Below, piece after piece: positions 1 through 11,973 of a stretch of DNA of 64,000 bases. The first letter of the stretch is position 1, and each line of letters begins with the position of its first letter. The stretch is from Ramlibacter tataouinensis (GTDB lineage Bacteria; Pseudomonadota; Gammaproteobacteria; Burkholderiales; Burkholderiaceae_C), in assembly GCF_027941915.1 (NCBI RefSeq), contig NZ_CP116009.1, positions 2,852,001 to 2,916,000 on the forward strand. Direction: 5' to 3'. The notes under the pieces were generated by a model that had not been told where the DNA came from, searched no databases, and was given only the letters and a program-made list of their open reading frames with translations. The position numbers were made by a program, and so were the translations under genes.

Positions 1-671
1 GCGATGAAGCGGAAGGTGGCGCGCTTGAGCTTGATGTTGGCGGCGTTGCGGTAGTCGTCCCACTTGGACAACGTGACCGAGGAGCCCTTGACCCAGTTCT
101 CCAGCCGGTAGGGGCCGGTGCCGGTGGGCTTGGTGGCATTGGTGTCGGCGCTCTTGGGCTCGACGATGATGGCCGTGGCCTGCCCCATGAGGAACGGGAA
201 GTCGGGGTCGATTTCCTTGGTCAGGATCACCACCGTGTGGTCGTCGACCACGCGGGTGGTGAGGGCGGCGAAGGTGCGCTTGTCCTTGTTGGTGCTCTTG
301 TCGCCGCCGGCGCGGTCGAACGAGAACTTGACGGCCTGCGCGTTGAACGGCTCGCCGTTGTGGAACTTCACGCCCTTGCGCAGCCTGAAGGTGTAGGTGG
401 TCAGGTCGGGCGAGACCTCCCAGCTCTCGGCCAGCAGCGGCGTGACGCTGCCGTCCGGGTGGATCTTGGTCAGCGTCTCGTAGATGTTGTACAGGGTGAC
501 TTCCGCGATGGAGGAGGCGGCGCCGCCGGTGGGGTCCAGGCCCGGGCTCGGCTCCAGCGCCATGGCCAGCACGATGGAGTCCTTGCGGCTCTGGGCCAGC
601 GCGAGTTCGGGCAGGGCCAGCGGCAGCGCCGCCAGCGCGGCGGAGGAAAGGACGGTCCGTCGATTCAGCAT
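1..671 (-). CDS. ABC transporter substrate-binding protein, SBP_bac_5 (peptide/nickel) family, partial
   Basis: The gene is cut by the left window edge, so only the N-terminal 223 or so residues are visible. The start at 671 gives a signal peptide (MLNRRT, then an Ala/Leu-rich core ending near ALAQS). Mature sequence follows with the family features SIAEVTLYNIYETL, 'LAESWEVSPDLTTYTFRLR' and 'GVKFHNGEPFNA'. Family 5 binding proteins capture di- or oligopeptides, nickel or opines in the periplasm and pass them to a DppBC-type permease. It is the last gene of the operon at 774-4427, about 100 bp after the second ATPase, which supports its role as the receptor of that importer. The ligand cannot be predicted. 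Confidence 0.9.
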   Translation of the reverse strand, partial: MLNRRTVLSSAALAALPLALPELALAQSRKDSIVLAMALEPSPGLDPTGGAASSIAEVTLYNIYETLTKIHPDGSVTPLLAESWEVSPDLTTYTFRLRKGVKFHNGEPFNAQAVKFSFDRAGGDKSTNKDKRTFAALTTRVVDDHTVVILTKEIDPDFPFLMGQATAIIVEPKSADTNATKPTGTGPYRLENWVKGSSVTLSKWDDYRNAANIKLKRATFRFI

Positions 672-773
672 GTTTGTTCTCCAGGGAAGGTCAGGAAACG
701 GGGCGGGCGCGGGCCCACTGCAGAGTGCATCGCATCATCCCCGACATCCGCGACGCAAGGCAATTGGGGTTGC

Positions 774-1595
774 TCAGGATGATGCGGCGGCCGCGATGTG
801 GGGCGGCTCGGCCTTGGGCACGGCATCGAGCAGCGCCTGCGTGTAGGGGTGCTCGGCGGCATGGAACAACCGGGCCGGCGGGCCCTGTTCGACGATGCGG
901 CCCTGCCACAGCACGGCCACGTCGTCGCACAGGTGATTGACCACCGCCAGGTCGTGGCTGATCAGCATGTAGGTGACGCCGAACTGCTGCTGCAGGTCCT
1001 GCATCAGGTTGAGCACCTGCGCCTGTACCGAGACGTCCAGCGCGCTGACCGGCTCGTCGGCCACGATCAGCTTCGGCCGCGTGATCAGCGCGCGGGCGAT
1101 CGCGATGCGCTGGCGCTGGCCGCCGGAGAACTCGTGCGGGTACTTGCCCAGGTCGTTGGTGCGCAGCCCCACCGAGGCCAGCGCCTCGGCGGCGCGCTCG
1201 CGCCGCTCCGCCGCGGTCGTGCCGCCCTGCGCGCTGATCGGTTCGGCCACGATGCGCTCCACCGTCTGGCGCGGGTCGAGCGAGCCGTAGGGGTCCTGGA
1301 ACACCATCTGGAAGTCGCGCCGAACCCGGCGCAGCTCGGCCGGCGCCAGCGCATGCAGGTCCTGCCCCTCCAGCAGCACCCGGCCGGAGGTCGGCCGGTC
1401 CAGCGTCATCACCAGCCGCGCCAGCGTGGACTTGCCCGAGCCGGATTCGCCGACGATGCCCAGGCTGCGGCCGGCCTGGATGGTGAAGCTCACGCCATTG
1501 AGCGCGTGCACCACGGGCGGGGGCCCGAGCAGCTTCTCGCGCGGCATCGTGTAGTGGCGAACCAGGTTCTCGACCTGCAGCAGGGGAGCGCTCAT
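774..1595 (-). CDS. Peptide-type ABC importer ATP-binding protein (DppF/OppF-like)
   Basis: This is a 273-residue ATPase of the oligopeptide/dipeptide importer family. Walker A GESGSGKS lies at about residues 49-56. The signature FSGGQRQR and Walker B LIVADEP followed by the D-loop SALD are intact, and the switch His is in ISHDLAVV. The start ATG at 1595 overlaps the TGA of the upstream ATPase by four bases (ATGA), so the two subunits are translationally coupled. DppF- and DppD-type subunits normally form the heterodimeric cytoplasmic motor. Assignment as the F-type subunit rests on its length and on being second of the pair. The transported substrate is unknown. Confidence 0.92.
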   Translation of the reverse strand: MSAPLLQVENLVRHYTMPREKLLGPPPVVHALNGVSFTIQAGRSLGIVGESGSGKSTLARLVMTLDRPTSGRVLLEGQDLHALAPAELRRVRRDFQMVFQDPYGSLDPRQTVERIVAEPISAQGGTTAAERRERAAEALASVGLRTNDLGKYPHEFSGGQRQRIAIARALITRPKLIVADEPVSALDVSVQAQVLNLMQDLQQQFGVTYMLISHDLAVVNHLCDDVAVLWQGRIVEQGPPARLFHAAEHPYTQALLDAVPKAEPPHIAAAASS

Positions 1596-2599
1596 GCCAC
1601 GGGCTCCTTGGCGAGGGCGGCGGCCTTGTCGGCCGCGACGGCATCCAGGCGGATGCAGCGGGCCTGCTGGCCCGGCCCGACTTCGCGGGGCGCCGGCACG
1701 GTGACGTGGCACTCGGGCCGGCTCCAGCCGCAGCGGCCGGCGAAGGGGCAGCCGCCCGGCAGGTCGACCAGTTCGGGCACGGTGCCCGGGATGGTGACGA
1801 GCCGCTCGCCGCGCGGCCCGCCGAGCCGGGGGCGGGCGCCGAACAGGCCCAGCGTGTAGGGGTGCGAGGGGTTGGCGAACACCTGGCCGGTGGCGCCGCT
1901 TTCGACCACCGAGCCGCCGTACATCACCAGCATGCGCGAGACGTTCTGCGCCACCACGCCGAGGTCGTGCGAGATCAGGATCATGGCCATGCCGCGTTCG
2001 GCCACCAGTTCGCGGATCAGGTCCAGGATCTGCTGCTGGATGGTCACGTCCAGGGCGGTGGTGGGCTCGTCGGCGATCAGCAGGTCGGGGCCGCAGGCCA
2101 GCGCCATGGCGATGGTGATGCGCTGGCGCTGCCCGCCCGAGAACTGGTGCGGGTAGGCATCGATGCGGCGCGCGGCGTCGGGGATGCCGACCCGGTCGAG
2201 CAGGGCGATCGCCTCCTTGCGCGCCGCCGCGGCCGACATGCCGCGGTGCAGCCGCAGCGGCTCGGCCACCTGGCGGCCGATGCTGTGCACCGGGTTGAGC
2301 GCCGTCATCGGCTCCTGGAAGATCATGCCGATGCGGTCGCCGCGCAGCTCGCACAGCTGGCGCTCGGGCAGGCCGACCAGTTCGCGGCCCTCGAAGCGGA
2401 TGCTGCCCGCCACCTTCGAGTGTTCCGGCAGCAGCCCCATCAGCGACATGGCGGTGATCGACTTGCCGCAGCCCGATTCGCCGACCAGCCCCAGGGTCTG
2501 GCCGCGCTCCAGCGTGAAGCTCACGTCGCGCACCGCGCGCGCCGGGCCGCGCTGCGTCTGCAGCACGATGGTGAGGTCCTTGACTTCCAGCAGGGCCAT
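1592..2599 (-). CDS. Peptide-type ABC importer ATP-binding protein (DppD/OppD-like)
   Basis: This is a 335-residue ATPase with Walker A GESGCGKS, signature FSGGQRQR, Walker B LLIADEP and ISHDLGVV. The C-terminal oligopeptide-transporter domain contains the cysteine cluster CPFAGRC plus a further Cys. That domain is typical of DppD/OppD subunits, some of which bind an iron-sulfur cluster there. MALLEVKDL at 2599 is taken as the start because it matches the family N-terminus. The gene is the third cistron of the operon and sits 5 bp after the DppC-type permease gene. Confidence 0.92.
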   Translation of the reverse strand: MALLEVKDLTIVLQTQRGPARAVRDVSFTLERGQTLGLVGESGCGKSITAMSLMGLLPEHSKVAGSIRFEGRELVGLPERQLCELRGDRIGMIFQEPMTALNPVHSIGRQVAEPLRLHRGMSAAAARKEAIALLDRVGIPDAARRIDAYPHQFSGGQRQRITIAMALACGPDLLIADEPTTALDVTIQQQILDLIRELVAERGMAMILISHDLGVVAQNVSRMLVMYGGSVVESGATGQVFANPSHPYTLGLFGARPRLGGPRGERLVTIPGTVPELVDLPGGCPFAGRCGWSRPECHVTVPAPREVGPGQQARCIRLDAVAADKAAALAKEPVA

Positions 2600-2604
2600 G
2601 GCGG

Positions 2605-5274
<2,670 letters not shown>

Positions 5275-5308
5275 GGTCTCCTCCCTCGAAGGTGGCGCCC
5301 GCAGGTCT

Positions 5309-5920
5309 TCAGCCTGCTTCTGGCGGCCGCGGCGGCTTGGGCCGCGGTGGCTTGCTGGTGTGCACGAGCTGGGTGGCCTTGTCCATCTCGCCGGACAGCA
5401 GCGCCGGCACCGCCTTGAGCGTGCGGTCGATGCACTCCAGCAGGGCGTCACGCTGCTCGGGCGCGGGCTTGCGCAGGACCCAGTCCACCACTTCCGACTT
5501 CACGCCCGGATGGCCGATGCCCAGGCGCAGCCGCCAGTAGTCGCCCGTGCCCAGCTGGGCGTGGATGTCGCGCAGGCCGTTGTGGCCGGCGTGGCTGCCG
5601 CCCAGCTTGAGCCGGGCCTGGCCGGGCGGAACGTCGAGTTCGTCGTGCACGACCAGGATTTCCTGCGGGGCGATCTTGAAGAAGCGCGCCAGCGCCGCGA
5701 CCGACTTGCCCGACAGGTTCATGTAGGTCTGTGGCTCGAGCAGCCAGACGGTGCGGCCGTCGACGTTGCCGCGCGCGACCAGGCCGTGGTAGCCCTTGTC
5801 GGGCGACAGCTGCAGCTTGAGCTGGCGGGCCAGCGCGTCGACCCACCAGAAGCCGGCGTTGTGGCGCGTGCCCTCGTACTCGGCGCCCGGGTTGCCCAGG
5901 CCGACGAACAGCTTGATCAT
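5309..5920 (-). CDS. pth: Peptidyl-tRNA hydrolase
   Basis: This 203-residue enzyme cleaves peptidyl-tRNA released during aborted translation. The hallmark N-terminus [18 protein letters not shown] includes the catalytic His after TR. The [10 protein letters not shown] segment contributes the conserved Asp. GHNGLRDI and the acidic/basic tRNA-binding segments are present. A short Pro/Lys-rich C-terminal tail ([10 protein letters not shown]) extends beyond the usual core. It lies downstream of rplY, a common pairing in Proteobacteria, with a terminator between them. Confidence 0.96.
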   Translation of the reverse strand: MIKLFVGLGNPGAEYEGTRHNAGFWWVDALARQLKLQLSPDKGYHGLVARGNVDGRTVWLLEPQTYMNLSGKSVAALARFFKIAPQEILVVHDELDVPPGQARLKLGGSHAGHNGLRDIHAQLGTGDYWRLRLGIGHPGVKSEVVDWVLRKPAPEQRDALLECIDRTLKAVPALLSGEMDKATQLVHTSKPPRPKPPRPPEAG

Positions 5921-5960
5921 CGTTCGATCCTAAGGGCAAACGCGGCGGCGAACGCCCATG

Positions 5961-5981
5961 AAAAAGCCCGCCGAAGCGGGC
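5961..5981 (-). terminator. Rho-independent terminator after rplY
   Basis: On the minus strand a 6-bp GC stem (GCCCGC/GCGGGC) is closed by a UUCG tetraloop and followed directly by five T residues. It lies about 20 bp after the rplY stop and before pth, so it probably reduces read-through from rplY into pth. Confidence 0.85.
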
Positions 5982-6003
5982 CGGGTTCCACCAGGTGAGG
6001 GGA

Positions 6004-6654
6004 TTACTTCTTGCCCTTGGCTTCCTTGGCCGCCGGCTTGGCTTCGGCGGCCGGCGCCGCTGCCGCGGCTTCGCCCTCGGCGGCCGATTCCTCGGCGGCG
6101 GTGGCCATCACCGACACCAGGACCGGGTTCTTCTTGCCGTGGGTGACGGCGCTCACGCCCTTGGGCAGGTTGATGTCGGCCAGGTGCAGCGACATGCCCT
6201 TCTTCAGGCCGGACAGGTCCACTTCGATGAACTCGGGCAGGTCGCCGGGCAGGCAGGAGATTTCCAGGTCGGAGATCACCGGCGTGACGACGCAGTGCTC
6301 GAGCTTGACGGCCTGCGATTCCTCGGCCTTGACGTAGTGCACCGGCACCTTCATGGTCAGCCGGGTGCGGGCATCCACGCGCTGGAAGTCGATGTGCTGG
6401 ACCAGCTGGCGGAACGGGTGCATCTGCACGTCGCGCAGCAGCACCTTGCTGGCGTTGCCATTCAGTTCCATCTCGAGGATGGAGGAATGGAAGGCTTCCT
6501 TCTTGAGGGCGTGCCACAGGGCGTTGTGGTCCAGCTCGATCAGCTGGGGCTGGCCCTCGCCACCGTAGACGATGCCCGGCGTGCGGCCGGTGTTGCGCAG
6601 GCGGCGGCTCGCACCCGTACCCTGCTTGCTGCGCTCGAAAGCGACGAATTTCAT
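6004..6654 (-). CDS. rplY: 50S ribosomal protein L25 (long Ctc/TL5 form)
   Basis: This 216-residue protein binds 5S rRNA. The N-terminal L25 domain covers about residues 1-95 ([45 protein letters not shown]). A C-terminal TL5/Ctc domain follows, and then an Ala/Glu/Lys-rich tail ending AKEAKGKK. The ATG at 6654 is preceded by GGAG at good spacing, so it is preferred over an in-frame ATG 24 bases upstream. It lies downstream of prs, as in many Beta- and Gammaproteobacteria. Confidence 0.95.
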   Translation of the reverse strand: MKFVAFERSKQGTGASRRLRNTGRTPGIVYGGEGQPQLIELDHNALWHALKKEAFHSSILEMELNGNASKVLLRDVQMHPFRQLVQHIDFQRVDARTRLTMKVPVHYVKAEESQAVKLEHCVVTPVISDLEISCLPGDLPEFIEVDLSGLKKGMSLHLADINLPKGVSAVTHGKKNPVLVSVMATAAEESAAEGEAAAAAPAAEAKPAAKEAKGKK

Positions 6655-6704
6655 TTCAATCTCCGTTGCGGCAGCCACCGCGACCAGTGTGCTGCCGGTT
6701 TCAC

Positions 6705-6723
6705 AAAGGCCCCGGCTGGGGCC
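6705..6723 (-). terminator. Probable terminator after prs
   Basis: On the minus strand, GGCCCC-AGCC-GGGGCC forms a 6-bp GC stem followed by TTTGTG, a short T run. A second perfect 8-bp hairpin (6733-6753) lies between this site and the prs stop. Together they probably limit transcription from prs into rplY. The T tract is weak. Confidence 0.45.
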
Positions 6724-6756
6724 CGCTCGGTTGCCGGCGCTGCTTGCGCCGGCGTC

Positions 6757-7737
6757 TCAGAACAGGTTTTCCTGTTCCGAAAACAGGCTCATGACCGAAT
6801 CGCCGCGGGCGATGCGCTGGATCGTCTCGGCGATCAGCGGGGCCACGCTCAGCTGGCGGATCTTGCCGCAGCCGCGCGCGCCGTCGGTCAGGGGAATGGT
6901 GTTGGTGACCACCACCTCGTCGAGCGCCGTGCCCTTGGCGATGCGCTCGATGGCGGGGCCCGAGAAGATCGGGTGCGTGCAGTAGGCGTACACCTGCTTG
7001 GCGCCGCGCTCCTTGAGCACCTCGGCCGCCTTCACCAGCGTGCCGGCGGTGTCGATCATGTCGTCCATGATCACGCAGTTGCGCCCGTCGATCTCGCCGA
7101 TGACGTGCATCACTTCGCTGACGTTGGCCTTGGGGCGGCGCTTGTCGATGATGGCCAGGTCGGTGCCCAGTTGCTTGGCCAGCGCGCGGGCGCGCACCAC
7201 GCCGCCGACGTCGGGCGACACCACGATCAGGTTCTCGTAGTTCTTGGTGCGCAGGTCGTGCAGCAGCACCGGCGAGGCGTAGATGTTGTCGACCGGGATG
7301 TCGAAGAAGCCCTGGATCTGGTCGGCGTGCAGGTCCATGGTCAGCACGCGCGAGACGCCCACGGTCTGCAGCAGGTTGGCCACCACCTTGGCCGAGATGG
7401 GCACGCGCGAGGAGCGCGGGCGGCGGTCCTGGCGGGCGTAGCCGAAATAGGGGACGACGGCGCTGATCCGCTCGGCCGAGGCGCGCTTGAGCGCGTCGAC
7501 CATGATCAGCAGCTCCATCAGGTTCTCGTTGGTCGGCGCGCAGGTGGACTGCACGACGAACACGTCGCGCGCCCGCACGTTGGTGTTGATCTCGACCGTG
7601 ACTTCGCCGTCGGAGAAGCGGCCGACGCTGGCTGCGCCGAGCGAGATGCCCAGGTGCTCGGCGATCTCCGCGGCCAGGCCGGGATTGGCATTGCCGGTGA
7701 ACACCATGAAGTCGGGGTGCGGGAGGGGGGCCTGCAT
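6757..7737 (-). CDS. prs: Ribose-phosphate pyrophosphokinase
   Basis: This 326-residue enzyme makes PRPP from ribose 5-phosphate and ATP for nucleotide, His, Trp and NAD synthesis. It has [14 protein letters not shown] at the N-terminus, the ATP loop around YFGYARQDR, the metal site [17 protein letters not shown], and the PRPP-binding loop near [15 protein letters not shown]. The ATG at 7737 fits the family N-terminus. A GTG at 7767 in the same frame would add ten residues and cannot be excluded, since neither has a strong ribosome site. It lies immediately downstream of tRNA-Gln and ispE. Confidence 0.96.
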   Translation of the reverse strand: MQAPLPHPDFMVFTGNANPGLAAEIAEHLGISLGAASVGRFSDGEVTVEINTNVRARDVFVVQSTCAPTNENLMELLIMVDALKRASAERISAVVPYFGYARQDRRPRSSRVPISAKVVANLLQTVGVSRVLTMDLHADQIQGFFDIPVDNIYASPVLLHDLRTKNYENLIVVSPDVGGVVRARALAKQLGTDLAIIDKRRPKANVSEVMHVIGEIDGRNCVIMDDMIDTAGTLVKAAEVLKERGAKQVYAYCTHPIFSGPAIERIAKGTALDEVVVTNTIPLTDGARGCGKIRQLSVAPLIAETIQRIARGDSVMSLFSEQENLF

Positions 7738-7812
7738 GGGCGAAGCGGAATGAGGGGCGTCAGACACCGGTTTTCTCGTCGATCGGCCCGGGCCCGTCAT
7801 GGCCCGGCGCTC

Positions 7813-7842
7813 AAAAAAAAATGCTGCGGCCCCGAAAGGGTT
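7813..7842 (-). terminator. Possible terminator downstream of tRNA-Gln
   Basis: Reading the minus strand just past the tRNA CCA end, a small CCC-TTTC-GGG hairpin is followed after eight bases by nine consecutive T residues. The T tract is striking but the stem is only three pairs and not adjacent, so this is a weak call. Confidence 0.3.
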
Positions 7843-7919
7843 TGGCAGGGGAGGAAGGACTCGAACCCTCGCATGCCGGAATCAAAATCCGGTGCCTTGA
7901 CCAACTTGGCGACTCCCCT
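7843..7919 (-). tRNA. tRNA-Gln (anticodon TTG)
   Basis: A 77-nt cloverleaf is read from the minus strand. The acceptor stem is AGGGGAG/CTCCCCT, with the D arm GCCAAG...AAGGC, the anticodon loop TTTTGAT with TTG flanked by the stem CCGGA/TCCGG, and the T arm GGTTCGAGTCC. The 3' end CCA is encoded. It lies between ispE and prs, an arrangement seen in many Betaproteobacteria. Confidence 0.95.
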
Positions 7920-7939
7920 ACACGGGTCGGCTGCTGCAA

Positions 7940-8800
7940 TCAGCGGCCAACCGATGAACTGTCGCTGGAAGCCCAACCCGCCAACGGATGGACATCCATG
8001 TTGCTGCACTCCCGCACCAGCCAGCCCGGCGGCGCCGGCGGAACCTGATGGCCCGGCGGCAGCGGCGCGAACACCGCGCTGCCCGAGCCTGTCATCCGCC
8101 CGGCCAGCCCCTGCGAGGCCAGCCATTCCAGCGCCAGGCCCACATCGGGGCACAGCCGCTGGGCCACGGGCTGCAGGTCGTTGCGACCGAACTGCAGCGG
8201 GTTTGCAGCAAAGCCAGAGATTATAGCAGCGCCGCTGTCGCGGCGAAGATCGGGTGCGCGAAAGATCGCTGCCGTGTCCAGGCCGGCCGGTGGCTTGGCC
8301 ACCAGGAAGCGGCTGGAAGGCAGGTCCACCGGGGCGATTCGTTCGCCGATGCCTTCGACCCAGGCGTTGCGTCCGTGCAGGAAGAAGGGCACGTCGGCGC
8401 CGAGCGCGACGCCGATGCGGGCCAGCTCGGGCAGGTCCAGGCCCGTGTTCCACAGCCGGTTCAGGGCCAGCAGGCAGGAGGCCGCGTCGGAGGAGCCGCC
8501 ACCCATGCCGGCTTGGGCCGGCAAGCGCTTGTCCAGCGTGATGTGCGCGCCCTGGCCACAGCCGGTGGCCGATTGCAGGGCGCGGGCGGCGCGCAGCACG
8601 AGGTCGTCGGCCGGCACCGGCTCGCCGATGTCCTCGCGGCTGAGGGCCTCGCCCGGCCGCCGCTCGAAGTGCAGGGTGTCGTGCCAGTCGATCAGCATGA
8701 AGACCGACTGCAGCAGGTGGTACCCGTCCTCGCGCCGGCCGACCACGTGCAGGAACAGGTTGAGCTTGGCCGGCGCCGGCACGTCGTACAGGGAATTCAC
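7940..8800 (-). CDS. ispE: 4-diphosphocytidyl-2-C-methyl-D-erythritol kinase
   Basis: This is a 286-residue GHMP kinase of the MEP isoprenoid pathway. It phosphorylates CDP-methylerythritol. The first motif is PAPAKLNLFLHVVGRREDGYH. The ATP-binding loop is PAQAGMGGGSSDAASCL and the third motif is MTGSGSAVFA. The start codon is GTG (8800), three bases after the lolB stop, so it is coupled to the lolB/TPR operon. The last 30 or so residues (after ECSNMDVHP) look non-conserved. Confidence 0.95.
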   Translation of the reverse strand: MNSLYDVPAPAKLNLFLHVVGRREDGYHLLQSVFMLIDWHDTLHFERRPGEALSREDIGEPVPADDLVLRAARALQSATGCGQGAHITLDKRLPAQAGMGGGSSDAASCLLALNRLWNTGLDLPELARIGVALGADVPFFLHGRNAWVEGIGERIAPVDLPSSRFLVAKPPAGLDTAAIFRAPDLRRDSGAAIISGFAANPLQFGRNDLQPVAQRLCPDVGLALEWLASQGLAGRMTGSGSAVFAPLPPGHQVPPAPPGWLVRECSNMDVHPLAGWASSDSSSVGR

Positions 8801-8803
8801 GGC

Positions 8804-9301
8804 TCAGTGGTCCAGCACGATGCGCAGGTCGGCTTGCGGCGCCGGCTGCAGCCGGCGGGCGCGCAGCCGGCCCTCGCCCAGCTGCGACAGGTCGGGCTGC
8901 CAGCCCGGCACCGGCGTGGCCATGCCGTCCAGCCAGTCGAACAGCGCAGCCAGCGGCAGGGCGGCGCCGGTGGCCTGCTCGAGCATGGCCTCGATCGATG
9001 CATACCCTTGTGGCGCGGCACCGGGCCGGCGCAGGATGGCGCGCCCGGGCTGCCAGTCCAGCACGGCGATGGTGCCGCCCAGGGGGTTGGTGAGGGTGAG
9101 CTCGCCGGCTTGCGGGCGGCCGCGCAGCTCGAAGGCCGCCGAGAAGGATTGGCCGGGCTGGTCCTCGACCGACAGGGCGAGACGGCCGCTTCGCTGTTCG
9201 CTTGCCGGGATGACGGCCGGGGCGAGTTGGGCGCAGCCCGCCAGCAGGGCCAGCGCGGCCAGGCCGTGCCCCAGTGCGAGCCGCCGCCCAGCGCCACTCA
9301 T
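8804..9301 (-). CDS. lolB: Outer-membrane lipoprotein LolB
   Basis: This 165-residue lipoprotein inserts lipoproteins arriving on LolA into the outer membrane. The signal peptide ends in the lipobox LLAGC, with the lipidated Cys at about residue 24. The fold resembles LolA/LolB (RSGRLALSVEDQPGQSFSAAFELRG, GTIAVLDW, LPLAALFDWLDG). Identification is helped by position: lolB precedes ispE in most Burkholderiales. Its ATG overlaps the TPR gene stop by four bases. Confidence 0.9.
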   Translation of the reverse strand: MSGAGRRLALGHGLAALALLAGCAQLAPAVIPASEQRSGRLALSVEDQPGQSFSAAFELRGRPQAGELTLTNPLGGTIAVLDWQPGRAILRRPGAAPQGYASIEAMLEQATGAALPLAALFDWLDGMATPVPGWQPDLSQLGEGRLRARRLQPAPQADLRIVLDH

Positions 9302-11073
9302 GGCTTGACGCCCAGCCGCTTGATCGTCTGCTGCAGCGTCTCGTTGTCGCGGTTCAGGAGCAGGCCTTCGCGCCAGATCGCCTGCGCCTTGTCGTGCTGG
9401 CCCATGCTCCACAGCACTTCGCCCAGGTGGGCGGCGATCTCGGCGTCGGGCCGGTCCTTGTAGGCCCCTTCCAGGATGCGCAGGGCCTCGGCCCGGTTGC
9501 CCATGCGGAACTCGACCCAGCCGAGGCTGTCGGTGATATAGGGATCGCCGGGGGCGAACTCCAGCGCCTTGCGGATCAGTTGGCGCGCCTCGGGCAGCCG
9601 CACGCCCCGATCAGCCAGCGAGTAGCCGAGGGCGTTGTAGGCGTGGTGGAAGTCGGGCTTGGCGGCCATGACCTGGCGCAGCAGGCGCTCCATGTCGCCC
9701 AGCCGGTCCATCTTCTCGGCCAGCATGGCCTGGTCGTACAGCAGGTCGGGGTCGCCCGGTTCCTTGGCGATCGCCTTGTCCAGCAGGTCGTAGGCGGCCT
9801 TGTAGCGCTTCTGCTCGCGCAGCAGCTGCACCTCGGCGCTCAGCTTGGCGCGAGCCTGCAGCGGCGTGCGTTCGGGCAGCGCATGGATCAGCTTGCGGGC
9901 CTCGTCCAGACGGCCCTGCTGGGCCAGGATGGAGGCGCGCCGGCTCTGCGCAGCCACCAGGTCCTGCGAGTTGTCGATGCGGTCCAGCCAGGCGTTGGCC
10001 GCGGCGAAGTCGCGGCGCTTTTCGGCCACCTGCGCCAGCGCCAGGTAGGCCTGTGCCAGCCCGCGGCTGCGCTCGGCCGCCGAACCCTCGGTCTGTGCGA
10101 GTTCCACGTACTTCTTCAGCGACGCTTCGGCATCCTTCAAGCGGCTTTCCTGCACCTGCAGCGTGCCCAGGGCGAGCCAGCCCTGCGCCAGCTCCGGCTT
10201 GTCGCGGGTGACCAGCTGCAACTGCTGGGCGGCCTCGGTGTAGCGCTGCGCGTCGATCAGGGCGCGGGCATAGCCCATGCGCAGCTCGGGCAGGGCACGC
10301 CCCTGCAGATACTTGCGCACGATCGGTTCGGCCTGGGGCAGGCGCGGGTCCATCAGCTCCAGGGCCAGCAGCACCGGGCTTTCCGATTGCGCGTCGGCCG
10401 CCTGCGCGAGCTGGGCCGCAACCAGCGCGCCGGTGTTGTCACCTGCTGCCAGTCGCATCCGCCCGACCGTGGTCCAGGCCACCGCGGCGCTCGCCGGATC
10501 GGCCAGCTGCGGCTGCACGGCCTGCTCCACCAGCGCGGCCGCCTGCGGCTTGTCGCTGACGCGGGCGAACAGGCGCGGGATGGCGGTGAGGACGGCGGCG
10601 CGGTCGCGCTCGCCCGCCAGGGTCAGCTCGGTGCGCAACGGCTCCATGGCCTCGGGCACCCGGTTGAGCGCCAGCAGGATCTGCAGCACGTAGCGGTTGG
10701 CGTCGCGCGACGCCGGGTGGGCCTGCTTCCAGGCGCGCGCCGCCTGCAGTGCGGCGTCGCCGGCGCGGCTCTGGAACGCGATCTCCACGGCGCGCTGGTA
10801 CAGCGCGGGGTCATCGGTCTTGCGCGCGGCATCCAGCATCAGCGAGAAGGCGGCCGCCGGTTCCGGGCCGCGCGCGTTCAGCTCGCTCAGCAGCAGCTGG
10901 TAGAACAGCTCGGCGTCGAGGGCGCTGCTGACGGGGTCGGGTTCGGATGCAGCGGGTCCGGCGCCGGCTTGCGCGGGCGCTTGCGGCGCCGCAGGCCCGG
11001 TTTGTGCGCAGCCGGCCTGGGCCAGCGCAATCAGGAGGAGCGCGCCCCAAGCCAGGCGCGAGCTGCGATTCAT
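9298..11073 (-). CDS. TPR-repeat lipoprotein upstream of lolB
   Basis: This 591-residue protein has a signal peptide ending ALAQAGC, a probable lipoprotein site. Most of the chain is tetratricopeptide-type helical hairpins, for example [26 protein letters not shown] and [16 protein letters not shown]. Proteins of this type precede lolB in Burkholderiales and are thought to sit on the periplasmic face of the envelope. The exact role is unknown. An ATG three codons upstream (11082) is an alternative start. It is the first gene of the TPR-lolB-ispE operon and diverges from mutM. Confidence 0.88.
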   Translation of the reverse strand: MNRSSRLAWGALLLIALAQAGCAQTGPAAPQAPAQAGAGPAASEPDPVSSALDAELFYQLLLSELNARGPEPAAAFSLMLDAARKTDDPALYQRAVEIAFQSRAGDAALQAARAWKQAHPASRDANRYVLQILLALNRVPEAMEPLRTELTLAGERDRAAVLTAIPRLFARVSDKPQAAALVEQAVQPQLADPASAAVAWTTVGRMRLAAGDNTGALVAAQLAQAADAQSESPVLLALELMDPRLPQAEPIVRKYLQGRALPELRMGYARALIDAQRYTEAAQQLQLVTRDKPELAQGWLALGTLQVQESRLKDAEASLKKYVELAQTEGSAAERSRGLAQAYLALAQVAEKRRDFAAANAWLDRIDNSQDLVAAQSRRASILAQQGRLDEARKLIHALPERTPLQARAKLSAEVQLLREQKRYKAAYDLLDKAIAKEPGDPDLLYDQAMLAEKMDRLGDMERLLRQVMAAKPDFHHAYNALGYSLADRGVRLPEARQLIRKALEFAPGDPYITDSLGWVEFRMGNRAEALRILEGAYKDRPDAEIAAHLGEVLWSMGQHDKAQAIWREGLLLNRDNETLQQTIKRLGVKP

Positions 11074-11110
11074 CCAAACCATAATAATCCAAGCCCCCCA
11101 GCCCGCCGCA

Positions 11111-11923
11111 ATGCCTGAATTACCGGAAGTCGAGGTCACCCGCCTGAGTTTTGCCGACCGCATCGCGGGCGCCCGCATCGAGGGCGTGCGGCTGGGCAAG
11201 CCGCTGCGCTGGCCACTGGGTTGCGAGCCCGGCCAACTGGTCGGGCGCATCGTGCGCAGCGTGCGCCGCCGCGGCAAGTACCTGCTGGTGGACCTGGACC
11301 GGGGCCTGCTGCTGTTGCACCTGGGCATGTCGGGCAGCCTGCGCTTCGCGCCCGATGCGCCCGAGGCCGGCATCCACGACCACTTCGACCTCTTCACCGA
11401 TCGCGGCGTGCTGCGCCTGAACGACCCGCGGCGCTTCGGCGCCGTGGTGCACGCGCCGCAGGAAGAGTCGCCCGAGGCGATCAAGCTGCTGGGCGGGCTG
11501 GGGGTGGAGCCGCTGGACGAGGGCTTCGATCCGGCCGCCTTCCACGCCGCGCTGCAGCGGCGCTCGGCGCCGATCAAGCAGGTGCTGCTGGCCGGCGACG
11601 TGGTGGTCGGCGTGGGCAACATCTATGCGTCCGAAGCGCTGTTCCTGGCCGGCATCCGGCCGACGCTCGCGGCGGCGCGCATCAGCCGCCCGCGGGCGCT
11701 GAAGCTGCACGGCGCCATCCGCGACGTGCTGGCGCGCGCCGTTCGCCAGGGCGGCAGCACCCTGCGCGATTTCTCCAATGCCCACGGCGAATCGGGCTAC
11801 TTCCAGCTCGAGGCCATGGTGTACGGCCGCGAAGGCCAGCCCTGCCGGCAGTGCGGCACGCCGGTGCGCGCCATCCGCCAGGGCCAGCGCGCCACTTTCT
11901 ACTGCTGCAAGTGCCAGAAGTGA
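11111..11923 (+). CDS. mutM: Formamidopyrimidine-DNA glycosylase
   Basis: This 270-residue base-excision enzyme removes 8-oxoguanine and formamidopyrimidines and nicks the strand. It begins PELPEVE, with the catalytic N-terminal Pro and Glu. It has the Lys-containing KYLLVDL strand, the helix-two-turn-helix [18 protein letters not shown], and a C-terminal zinc finger CRQCGTPV...YCCKC. It is the first gene of a (+) run with a GTPase and mutY, so two enzymes that counter 8-oxoguanine are encoded in one run. Confidence 0.97.
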   Translation: MPELPEVEVTRLSFADRIAGARIEGVRLGKPLRWPLGCEPGQLVGRIVRSVRRRGKYLLVDLDRGLLLLHLGMSGSLRFAPDAPEAGIHDHFDLFTDRGVLRLNDPRRFGAVVHAPQEESPEAIKLLGGLGVEPLDEGFDPAAFHAALQRRSAPIKQVLLAGDVVVGVGNIYASEALFLAGIRPTLAAARISRPRALKLHGAIRDVLARAVRQGGSTLRDFSNAHGESGYFQLEAMVYGREGQPCRQCGTPVRAIRQGQRATFYCCKCQK

Positions 11924-11973
11924 CACTGCCACGGCTGAGTCCGGGTGCTATATTCAAGCGACACGGGGGATCA